Part shown: in pieces, positions 1-6,214 of the stretch
Position numbering within the stretch: position 1 is the stretch's first letter
Layout of the letters: every line of letters starts with the position of its first letter
Source: Planctomycetota bacterium
Lineage (GTDB): Bacteria > Planctomycetota > UBA1135 > UBA2386
Length of the DNA stretch: 8,093 nt
NCBI GenBank assembly: GCA_020425915.1
Contig: JAGQQZ010000441.1
Coordinates: forward strand, 1 to 8,093
Direction of reading: 5' to 3'
Position numbers and translations under genes: made by a program
Notes under the pieces: model-generated
Told to the model about the DNA's origin: nothing
Seen by the model: only the letters and a program-made list of their open reading frames with translations
The model's database searches: none

Positions 1-180
1 CACCCCCCAACCCCCTTCTCCATCCTCACCCCATGACCGCACCCACCCAACTCTGGTTCAACCCTCGCTGCTCCAAAGCCCGCGCAACCAAAGCCCTCCT
101 CGAAGACCGCCACGAACCCATCCAGCTCATCGACTACCAAGCTACCCCCCCGACTCGCACCCAACTCGACACGCTGATGC
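1..180. other. C-rich, G-poor stretch at the left edge
   Basis: The first roughly 180 bases of the + strand are strongly C-rich and G-poor, with runs of C in the leader (CACCCCCC, ACCCCC) and many CCC, ACC and CTC codons in the first third of the ArsC-like gene. From about position 190 the composition changes to the balanced G/C of the rest of the window. The reading frame is intact across the change, so it is a skew effect and not a gene break. No promoter or ribosome binding site can be named in the 32 bases before the ATG. Confidence 0.4.
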
Positions 181-389
181 AGCAACTCGGCATCGACGAT
201 CCCCGCGAGATGATGCGTCCGAAGGAAGCTGCCTACGCGGAGCTCCATCTGGCCGATGCCACGCGCGAGGCCCTGCTCGATGCGATCACGACGCATCCGA
301 TCCTGCTCGAGCGGCCGATCGTGGTCCGCGGCGACCGCGCCGTGATCGCCCGGCCACCGGAGAAATTGGCCGAGTTGTTCGAGAGTTAG
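33..389 (+). CDS. arsC: ArsC/YffB-family thioredoxin-fold protein, putative glutaredoxin-dependent arsenate reductase
   Basis: A 118-residue cytoplasmic protein of the ArsC/Spx/YffB family. In true members, the N-terminal cysteine attacks arsenate and is recycled by glutathione and glutaredoxin. Seen in the sequence: the family motif NPRCSKAR at residues 10-17 with Cys13 after the first beta strand, and basic residues at Arg62 (MMRPKE), Arg94 (LLERPIVV) and Arg107 (IARPPE). These correspond to the three arginines that bind the oxyanion in plasmid R773 ArsC (Arg60, Arg94, Arg107). The length is nearer to YffB/Spx proteins (about 115-130 residues) than to R773 ArsC (141), so arsenate reduction is likely but not proven; a general thiol reductase is the alternative. 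No arsenite pump or ArsR regulator is in view. The ATG start is preceded by a C-rich leader with no Shine-Dalgarno match. The next gene follows after 59 bases on the same strand. Confidence 0.85.
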   Translation: MTAPTQLWFNPRCSKARATKALLEDRHEPIQLIDYQATPPTRTQLDTLMQQLGIDDPREMMRPKEAAYAELHLADATREALLDAITTHPILLERPIVVRGDRAVIARPPEKLAELFES

Positions 390-448
390 TCGCCCCGTCC
401 TTACTCTGCGCCGTTCCGCAGATCCCTCGAACCCCCCGCCAAAGAACC

Positions 449-2473
449 ATGTCCTTCTCCCACCGCGGTCGCTCGATCTCGAAGGTCGCCGTCATCGGCT
501 CGGGCCAGATCGGCCCGGACATCGCCCTCTACTTCACCAAGGTCCTGTCGCCGTTCGGCGTCCAGACCGTCGTCGTCGACGTGTCCGACGAGGCGCTCGC
601 GCGCGGCAAGGCCAAGCTCGAGAAGAAGATCGCGAAGGGCGTCGAGACCGGCGCGTTCTCGCCCGAGCAGCAGAGCCGGATGGTCGAGCACGTCGAGTTC
701 ACGAGCGACTACGACCGGATCCAGGGCGCTGACCTCGTCGTCGAGGCCGCGACCGAGGACAAGGGACTCAAGCAGAAGATCTTCGGCCAGGTCGAAGGCC
801 TCGTCGGCGACGGCGCGATCCTCGCGAGCAACTCGTCGCACCTCGAGCCCGAGGCGATCTTCGAGCAAGCGAAGCGCAAGGGCCGCGCCGCGGTCGTGCA
901 CTACTTCTTCCCGGCCGAGCGCAACCTGATCGTCGAGGTCGTCGAGGGCGCCGACACCGACAAGGACGTCAGCGACTGGCTGATGTCGTTCTACGAGGCG
1001 ATCGGCAAGGTCCCGCTGCGCGTCAAGTCGCGCTACGGCTACGCGCTCGACCCGGTGTTCGAAGGGATGTTCTTCGCGAGTGCGCTGCTCGCCGAGGCCG
1101 GCATCGGCACGAGCAAGCAGATCGACGCGGTTGCGCCGAAGGCAGTCGGCGTGACGATCGGTTTCTTCACGGCGATGAACCTGACGGGCGGCAACCCGAT
1201 CACCGCCGTCGGACTCGACCACTACACGACGAAGATCAACGAGTGGTACCGCACGCCGCAGAGCCTGAAGGACAAGGTCGCGGCCGGCGAGAACTGGGAC
1301 GTCCCGAAGCGCGGTGAGGACGTCGAGGTGCCGGCCGAGCTCCGTGAGAAGATCACGCGTCGCCTGCGCGGCGCCTACTTCGGCATCTGCTGCGAGATCC
1401 TCGACGCCGGCCTGATCGACCTGTCGGACCTGAACCTCGGCACCAACGTCGCGCTCGACGCGGCCCCGGCGTTCGACTTCATGAACGAGCTCGGCACCGC
1501 CGAGGCGCTGAAGCTGGTCGAGGAGTACGCCGGCGAGAACCCGGGCTTCCCGGTCGCCAAGTGTCTCCGCGAGAAGGGCGCGAAGAACGAACCGTGGGAC
1601 GTCCGCAACGTCATCCGCACCGACCACGACGGCGTTGCGGTCCTGACCATTCGCCGCCCGAAAGTGCTCAACGCGCTCGACGAAGGCGTGTTCGAGGAGA
1701 TCCGCGCGCGCTGCACCGAGGTCGAGAACGATCCGAGCGTCAAGGCCGCCGTGCTGACCGGCTTCGGCAAGAAGGCGTTCGTCTCCGGCGCCGACGTCAA
1801 CTTCCTCGCGAAGATCGAGAACGAGGCGCACGGCACCGAGACCTCGCGCGGCTCGCAGTCGGTCCTCAACGTCGTCGAGGACATGAAGAAGCCCGTCGTC
1901 TGCGCGCTCAACGGCCTCGCGTTCGGTGGCGGCATCGAACTCGCGATGGCCTGCACGACGCGCATCGCGGTCGGTGATCTCAAGGTGCTCGCCGCCCAGC
2001 CCGAGGTCAACCTCGGCATCATCCCCGGCGCCGGCGGCAGCCAACGCCTGCCCCGCATCGTCGGCATCGAGAAGGCTGCGGAACTGCTGCGCACGGCGCG
2101 CCCGATCTCGTCGGCCGAAGCGCTCGAGATCGGACTCGTCAGCGAACTCGTCGACGGCGAGCTGCTGCCGCGCGCGATCGAACTCGCCGCCGCGATCGCC
2201 GACGGCAAGGTCGAACCGAAGCGCATCACCCGCGAGCCGATGACCGACGTCCCGGCGACGTTGCCGAGCGTCGAGATCGGTCACCGCAGCAAGGCCGTCG
2301 ACGCGATCCTCTGCGAAGCGATCCTCGGCGGCGCCAAGCTGCCGCTGCGCGAGGCGATCGACTTCGAAGCGAAGTGCTTCGGCAAGGTCTGCACGACCAA
2401 GGACATGCGCATCGGCGTCGAGACCTTCCTGACGAAGGGCCCGCGCGCGAAGGCCGAGTTCGTGCACGCCTGA
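449..2473 (+). CDS. Bifunctional 3-hydroxyacyl-CoA dehydrogenase / enoyl-CoA hydratase, HAD-ECH order
   Basis: A 674-residue soluble fusion predicted to catalyse two consecutive steps of fatty acyl-CoA or crotonyl-CoA metabolism: hydration of trans-2-enoyl-CoA and NAD-dependent oxidation of the 3-hydroxyacyl-CoA. The Rossmann part (about residues 10-190) has the dinucleotide motif GSGQIG (17-22), with Asp44 at the end of strand two favouring NAD. Ser130 (in NSS), His151 (HYFFP) and Glu163 match the human HAD catalytic Ser137/His158/Glu170 in both identity and spacing. The position of catalytic Asn208 is Asp201 here (GYALDP). The helical 3HCDH part spans about 190-380. The crotonase domain (about 390-640) has oxyanion-hole segments SGADV (446-450) and FGGGIEL (492-498), with both catalytic glutamates, Glu497 and Glu519 (QPEVNLGIIPGAGG). 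The domain order is opposite to FadB and resembles the archaeal crotonyl-CoA hydratase/3-hydroxybutyryl-CoA dehydrogenase fusions. No thiolase is adjacent. The ATG at 449 starts 10 residues before the Rossmann strand. Confidence 0.92.
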   Translation: MSFSHRGRSISKVAVIGSGQIGPDIALYFTKVLSPFGVQTVVVDVSDEALARGKAKLEKKIAKGVETGAFSPEQQSRMVEHVEFTSDYDRIQGADLVVEAATEDKGLKQKIFGQVEGLVGDGAILASNSSHLEPEAIFEQAKRKGRAAVVHYFFPAERNLIVEVVEGADTDKDVSDWLMSFYEAIGKVPLRVKSRYGYALDPVFEGMFFASALLAEAGIGTSKQIDAVAPKAVGVTIGFFTAMNLTGGNPITAVGLDHYTTKINEWYRTPQSLKDKVAAGENWDVPKRGEDVEVPAELREKITRRLRGAYFGICCEILDAGLIDLSDLNLGTNVALDAAPAFDFMNELGTAEALKLVEEYAGENPGFPVAKCLREKGAKNEPWDVRNVIRTDHDGVAVLTIRRPKVLNALDEGVFEEIRARCTEVENDPSVKAAVLTGFGKKAFVSGADVNFLAKIENEAHGTETSRGSQSVLNVVEDMKKPVVCALNGLAFGGGIELAMACTTRIAVGDLKVLAAQPEVNLGIIPGAGGSQRLPRIVGIEKAAELLRTARPISSAEALEIGLVSELVDGELLPRAIELAAAIADGKVEPKRITREPMTDVPATLPSVEIGHRSKAVDAILCEAILGGAKLPLREAIDFEAKCFGKVCTTKDMRIGVETFLTKGPRAKAEFVHA

Positions 2474-2524
2474 GGCGCGCACGCGAACCACGTCCGAGAT
2501 CGGCGCGCGGTCCGGATCAGGTGA

Positions 2525-3565
2525 TCACGGCAGTCGGAAGTTGCCGTTGGTCTGGCGCGTCGTGCTCTCCCACAGCAGGTGGCCACCGCGGACCGAGGCG
2601 TGGCCGGCCGTGATCGCACCGACGACGACTCCGTCCGGTGTCAACTGCTGACCGCCCGCGAACCAGGTGCCGGTGCTCTGGATCCGGAACCACCCGGTCT
2701 CGAGTTCCCCGTTGCCGTCGCAATCGAGGTCGAGTTCCTGCGGATCGTTCGGGAAGTTGTCGAGGTTGGCTTCCGTGAACAGCGGGTTGATGTCCGAGAG
2801 GCGGCAATCGAACCAGCAACGGAAGCGGAGCGTCGCCGACAGAGGCAACTCGTTGTCGTTGTAGACTTCGAAGAAGATCGTGTTCTCGATCGTCGGACCG
2901 CCGGTGAGGTTGATCAACGTGAGCTGCGAGTTCGCGACGCCGATGAAGTCCGACATGACTGCGTCCGGCAAGGCCTCGTAGGTCACGTCGTCGAATCGAA
3001 GGTAGCCAGGGATTCCGCCAGACCGCGTGCTCGTGTGCTCCGCGACGATCGGCGCCCGGATCGGGATCGCGTTCACCATGTAGGTGATGCCACCCGCCGA
3101 CATGACGACTTCGCTGCCGATCAGGTAGTTGTGTGCCCAACTGGCGCCCATCGCCAGCGTCGGATCCTCGGCCGAGACGACGACGTAGCCTTCCTGGCCC
3201 GCTCCGCCGAAGGCGTTGTGGCAAGTCGTGAGCACGCTGATGTGGTCGACCGGCGTCAGGAACTCGATGCGGTCGAAGATCGTGCAGCCGACGGGCATGA
3301 ACTTGTCGAGTGGGTTGATCGCCGCGTTCGGGTTCGGTTGGACGTTGACGTACTCGAAGTGCAGGTTCGTGCTGCCGCCGAAGCTGATCGGCGTGGCCGG
3401 GGTCGTCGCCGTGTTGCTGACGTTGAGGACGGTGAACCAGTTACCGCCGCTACGGTGGACCGGGAAGATGAGCACGCTGCCGGGCTTGCGGCCGTCGGCG
3501 AGAACTTCGGGAGCGAACGAACCGACGGCGAGCGCCGCGGTCGCGAGACACGTGAGAGCCTTCAT
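2525..3565 (-). CDS. Exported protein of unknown function with an acidic DxDxNG loop
   Basis: A 346-residue protein with no family I can name. The start is the ATG at 3565, because it opens directly onto a good signal peptide: MK, then a hydrophobic Ala/Leu stretch, then VLA as a cleavage site after residue 23. The open frame continues upstream, but that part is Arg-rich and low complexity with no sensible N-terminus. The mature part begins with GSVLIFP (about 29-35) and is rich in beta-prone segments, consistent with an extracellular or surface beta-sandwich. Cysteines are at 94, 115, 250, 254 and 282, so disulfides are possible. Residues 279-291 form an acidic stretch, DLDCDGNGELETG, in which Asp281, Asp283, Asn285 and Gly286 resemble a dockerin/EF-hand calcium loop; only one copy is seen. 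It lies convergent with the HAD-ECH fusion (51-base gap). No Shine-Dalgarno is visible; the leader before the ATG is pyrimidine-rich. The function is unknown; proteins of this look occur in planctomycetes (inference from memory). Confidence 0.8.
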   Translation of the reverse strand: MKALTCLATAALAVGSFAPEVLADGRKPGSVLIFPVHRSGGNWFTVLNVSNTATTPATPISFGGSTNLHFEYVNVQPNPNAAINPLDKFMPVGCTIFDRIEFLTPVDHISVLTTCHNAFGGAGQEGYVVVSAEDPTLAMGASWAHNYLIGSEVVMSAGGITYMVNAIPIRAPIVAEHTSTRSGGIPGYLRFDDVTYEALPDAVMSDFIGVANSQLTLINLTGGPTIENTIFFEVYNDNELPLSATLRFRCWFDCRLSDINPLFTEANLDNFPNDPQELDLDCDGNGELETGWFRIQSTGTWFAGGQQLTPDGVVVGAITAGHASVRGGHLLWESTTRQTNGNFRLP

Positions 3566-3600
3566 GGGATGTGAGACCGAAAATGGAGGGAAACTGCAGT

Positions 3601-3616
3601 CGACTCCGAGGAGTCG
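3601..3616. promoter_or_regulatory. Perfect 7-bp dyad, possible operator or leader hairpin
   Basis: CGACTCC-GA-GGAGTCG: two perfect 7-base arms around a 2-base centre, 36-51 bases upstream of the ATG of the 346-residue secreted protein. The tight centre suits a dimeric repressor site better than an RNA hairpin. The regulator is unknown. Perfect short dyads arise by chance in GC-rich DNA, so support is modest. Confidence 0.3.
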
Positions 3617-3631
3617 TCGGAACGCACTCGT

Positions 3632-3650
3632 GTGCGCAACTCGTGCGCAC
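3632..3650. promoter_or_regulatory. Second dyad with an overlapping direct repeat
   Basis: GTGCGCA-ACTCG-TGCGCAC: perfect 7-base arms with a 5-base centre, 67-85 bases upstream of the secreted-protein start. The heptamer ACTCGTG occurs twice, at 3626-3632 and 3639-3645, 13 bases apart and overlapping the dyad. It could be an operator or an RNA hairpin in the 5' leader. No T-tract follows on either strand, so it is not a typical intrinsic terminator. Confidence 0.3.
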
Positions 3651-3990
3651 GAAAGCAGATCCGAATGCAGCCCACCAGTCCTGCGCCGGCCGGCTCGGCG
3701 GGGCGACGCGAGCCCGCCGTACGGGCGAGCACAATGCAAGTTCGCGCGACCGCCGCGCGCCCGCTCCCGTGTGCTGCGCGCGCGGCGTTCCGTCGCGGAC
3801 TCGAACCGACGATCCCATCGAGACGACGTCGGGACGCGCGCGATCGGCCGAGCGGATCTGCCGGCGGCGGCGCGCGCGTTCGCCCATTCGGTGCAACGCA
3901 GGATCGCAGGCGTCGACGGCCACCGAGTCGACACCGCTCGGACCGGCGAGCGTACCGCGTGACGGGCTGGCGCGAGCGAACGCGACTGGC

Positions 3991-4911
3991 CTACTGGCAG
4001 CCCAACAGACCCTGCGACATGTGGATGACCAGGTTCTCCACGGTCACCGCCTGCAGCGAGAACGGCAGCACCGGCAGGCCGGACTGGAACGTGATCGCGC
4101 CGTTCGGGTCGAGCGGCAGCGGCAGCGACGTGAACGGTGTCGTCAGCAGCGTGCACCCCAGCAGCGGGAACGCGATCTGGTCCGCGCCGATCATCAAAGC
4201 GCCGAGCTGTGCGCCCGGGTCGGTGACCGTGATGTCGTACTGCCCAGGCATCGAGAACCCAGTGACGGCCGAGAGGTCGGCTCCGCACGAGGTGCCGTAC
4301 TGTTGCGCGCACGCGGTCGGACGGACTTCGAACTGGCAGGCGAACGTCGACGACCGGAGCGGGCAGATGCCGGCCGAGCCGACCGCGGAATCGACGGCCA
4401 ACTGGATCGTCAGTCCGGCCGCGTCGAGCAGCATCGGGTCGAACGTGAACGTGCAGGCCGCCTGGCAGTGCTCGTTCGTCAGCGGTCCCCAGGGCAGCAG
4501 CTGTGCCGAAGCCGTACCAGAGCCGATGGGGAACCCCTGACAGTAGCCGATCGACTCCGAGAGGATCGTCAGGCTGACGTCGACGAGCATCGGGGCCGGA
4601 GACGTGATGTGAAACTCCACCTGTGCATCGGACTGACCGGCGATCGTGAACGCCGCGGAGCGAGCGAGTCCCCACATCGTCGCCTTCAGCGATTGCTCGG
4701 TCTGCATGACGACGAGATCGGCGTCGCTGGTGAAGCTGAGCGGGACGGTGCTGTCGAAGTGGTAGCCCGCGGTCACGTCCGTTCCGGCCGGAGCCACCGT
4801 CGTACCATCGACGACGACTCCGTTACCGAACGTCGTGGCCGTCATCGTGACCTGGGCGTGTGCCGCGGCGCTCAGCGCCAGCGCGAGGGCGAGCGAGTGG
4901 ATGTGCATCAT
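3991..4911 (-). CDS. Cys-rich secreted protein with a planctomycete-type C-terminal beta domain
   Basis: A 306-residue exported protein of unknown function. Residues 1-19 are a clear signal peptide (short N-region, LALALALSAAA core, AHA cleavage before QVT). The start is one of two adjacent ATGs (4911 or 4908); the first is used here. The mature chain is beta-prone and carries nine cysteines (124, 149, 153, 183, 192, 201, 209, 253, 305), an even number of disulfides plus one being possible. The last hundred residues contain YGTSCG (205-210), PGQYDITV (222-229) and FPLLGCTLL (248-256), followed by a PLPLDPNG turn (264-271). I recognise this pattern from the C-terminal ends of many large secreted planctomycete proteins, but I cannot name a Pfam family. 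The gene begins 52 bases after the stop of the 393-residue repeat protein on the same strand, so co-transcription is likely. The alternative is a cell-surface structural protein; no catalytic motif is seen. Confidence 0.82.
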   Translation of the reverse strand: MMHIHSLALALALSAAAHAQVTMTATTFGNGVVVDGTTVAPAGTDVTAGYHFDSTVPLSFTSDADLVVMQTEQSLKATMWGLARSAAFTIAGQSDAQVEFHITSPAPMLVDVSLTILSESIGYCQGFPIGSGTASAQLLPWGPLTNEHCQAACTFTFDPMLLDAAGLTIQLAVDSAVGSAGICPLRSSTFACQFEVRPTACAQQYGTSCGADLSAVTGFSMPGQYDITVTDPGAQLGALMIGADQIAFPLLGCTLLTTPFTSLPLPLDPNGAITFQSGLPVLPFSLQAVTVENLVIHMSQGLLGCQ

Positions 4912-4963
4912 GCATCCATTCTACGCCATCCCGGCCCGCGCGGTGGCCCATGACCCGTCGCGA

Positions 4964-6145
4964 TCAGCCCTTGACGGTGATCGTTCCGTCCGCGACGGAG
5001 ACGACTTCGAGTGGCGTGGTCTCGGCGTCCCGGACGTCGAACACGATGCCCATCGCGTCGCTGGCGAGATCGGCCGGCACGACGTCGGGAATCGACACCC
5101 AACCGTCGCCGTCGGCTCGTCCGTAAGCAGCGGATCCGGAATAGGACACGACGACGTGTGCGTCGGCGACGCCGGTTCCGTCGGCGCGAACGACGTGGAA
5201 CCGACGGTCGTCGGCCTGGCTCAGGAAGAGGTCGCGGTCGATGTGCCCGTGCGCGACGATCGAGAGCGCCGATCCCAGCTTGCCGTGGTGGGGGAGGACG
5301 GTCAGGGCGTACTCGTGTTCCTGGCAGAGACCGTCGAGGAAGAACTTGCCGCTCCGGCCCGTGACCGCGATGCGACGCACCTCGCCGTCCGCCGCGACGA
5401 CGATCGCACCGTCGACCAACTGGCCGGACTCGTCGCGAACCAATCCCGCGACCGTGGCCCCGGGACCGACGACGAGATCGTCGACCGGCACCAAGCCGGA
5501 ACGGCGGCTCGCCTTGAACGGCGCCGATCGCGCCACGCGGCCGTCGGCGTCGCTCGCGACCAGCGTCACTTCGCCTGCCGTCGGCAGCGGGATCCGGAAG
5601 CGCCCGAACTGGTCGGCGATCACCGTCGTGCCGGTCTCGCGCACCGCGACCTGGCCGAACGCGACCGCGTCGCCGGCGTCGTCCTTGAGGTAGCCTTCGC
5701 CGACGAGCAGCGACCGTTCCGGCGTGGTCGCCGGCGGCACATGCCACGGCGCGGCGTCCTCGAGGACGACGAACAGCGGCTGACCGGGGACTGCGACGCC
5801 GGCGGCCGGCGTGAACGGCCCCTCGGACTCGACGACCAGTTCGTGGCTGCAGCGCCCGGTGACCGAGATCGCGAACCGGCCGTCCGCGTCGGTTCGGCCG
5901 CGGGCATCACCCGCGAGCGTCCGGACCTCGGCGCCGGCGAGCGGCTTGCCGACCCGGTCGAACACCGCGCCGAACAACTCGACCGGGCGTCCCAGCTCGA
6001 CCGCGCGCCGCGCGTGCGTGCCGCGCTGGTTGACCCAGTGATCGACCTTCGGACTCGTGAACACCCTGCGCCAGCTCCCGGTCGCCGAGACGACCGTGGC
6101 GAATGCCGCGAGGGAAATCAGGATCCAGTGGGAAGGACGGGTCAT
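4964..6145 (-). CDS. Membrane-anchored or secreted protein with carboxypeptidase-regulatory-like repeats
   Basis: A 393-residue protein. It starts at the ATG at 6145, which opens onto MTRP and a hydrophobic segment (about 7-21, WILISLAAFATVVSA) that is either an uncleaved anchor or a signal peptide cut after VSA. Upstream in-frame sequence overlaps the opposite glycosyltransferase gene and is rejected. The exported part holds four stretches resembling the CarboxypepD_reg-like/Ig-type beta sandwich: about 57-95 (VFDRVGKPLAGAEV ... TDADGRF), 140-190 (LKDDAGDAVAFGQV ... ADQFGRF), 222-262 (VAGLVRDESGQLVDGA ... GRSGKFF) and 316-353 (VRADGTGVADAHV ... ADGDGWV). The recurring scheme is G.V.D..G.P..GA.V followed by T/AD..GRF. 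Such repeats serve as surface-exposed structural or adhesion modules; no enzymatic domain is present. It is followed after 52 bases by the secreted 306-residue gene. The repeat family is fairly sure; the role is not known. Confidence 0.82.
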   Translation of the reverse strand: MTRPSHWILISLAAFATVVSATGSWRRVFTSPKVDHWVNQRGTHARRAVELGRPVELFGAVFDRVGKPLAGAEVRTLAGDARGRTDADGRFAISVTGRCSHELVVESEGPFTPAAGVAVPGQPLFVVLEDAAPWHVPPATTPERSLLVGEGYLKDDAGDAVAFGQVAVRETGTTVIADQFGRFRIPLPTAGEVTLVASDADGRVARSAPFKASRRSGLVPVDDLVVGPGATVAGLVRDESGQLVDGAIVVAADGEVRRIAVTGRSGKFFLDGLCQEHEYALTVLPHHGKLGSALSIVAHGHIDRDLFLSQADDRRFHVVRADGTGVADAHVVVSYSGSAAYGRADGDGWVSIPDVVPADLASDAMGIVFDVRDAETTPLEVVSVADGTITVKG

Positions 6146-6214
6146 GAGCGTTAATTCAGGCTCCGCAGGATAGCGAACTCGGGCCGCGGGTGCGCGCACT
6201 ACTTCGTGCACGCG
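6146..6214. promoter_or_regulatory. Divergent intergenic region
   Basis: About 70 bases separate the start codons of the leftward repeat-protein gene and the rightward glycosyltransferase, so promoters for both must lie here or inside the genes. It holds an AT-richer pocket (GTTAATTC near 6150) and a TATCCT hexamer on the minus strand that could serve as a -10 box. It also holds a perfect 10-base palindrome GTGCGCGCAC at 6190-6199 with CGTGCACG at 6205-6212. No clear -35/-10 pair or ribosome binding site is visible, so promoter placement is inferred from gene orientation only. Confidence 0.35.

Larger units (their letters stand above)
3566..3990. other. 425-base noncoding gap between two leftward genes
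   Basis: No convincing coding frame lies here. Open frames crossing it on both strands are Arg-rich and low complexity, and extend antisense or out of frame from the neighbouring genes. The 3566-3660 part holds a pyrimidine-rich leader and two short dyads, listed separately, and is the likely place for the promoter of the 346-residue secreted protein. The remainder (about 3670-3990) is very GC-rich with CGCGCG runs. A T-arm-like motif on the minus strand at 3797-3807 is not part of a foldable tRNA. I cannot name a promoter or a terminator with confidence. Confidence 0.5.

Noticed and set aside
401..2491. A 696-codon open frame on the minus strand spanning the whole HAD-ECH gene
   Set aside because: It is exactly antisense to a gene with full catalytic motifs. 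Its product is a low-complexity Arg/Asp/Leu/Ala-rich chain, as expected when G/C third positions suppress stops on the opposite strand.
2474..2524. Possible bidirectional terminator between the convergent genes
   Set aside because: GCGCGC blocks at 2475-2480 and 2503-2508 could pair, and CCGAGATCGG is a tiny dyad, but the stems are short, the repeats are self-complementary GC tracts, and no T-run follows on either strand.
3797..3807. GGTTCGAGTCC on the minus strand, identical to a tRNA T-arm core
   Set aside because: Only about three base pairs of the T stem form, no matching acceptor strand is found upstream, and no D-arm or anticodon arm can be drawn. It is a chance match or at most an unrecognisable relic.
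3566..4675. Upstream in-frame extension of the 346-residue secreted protein to a 716-residue product
   Set aside because: The extension is Arg-rich and low complexity, overlaps the neighbouring secreted gene out of frame, and would bury a clear signal peptide in the middle of the chain.
3571..4953. Long plus-strand open frames across the noncoding gap and opposite the 306-residue gene
   Set aside because: The Arg-rich, low-complexity translation is antisense to a protein with a signal peptide and ordered cysteines; no domain is recognisable.
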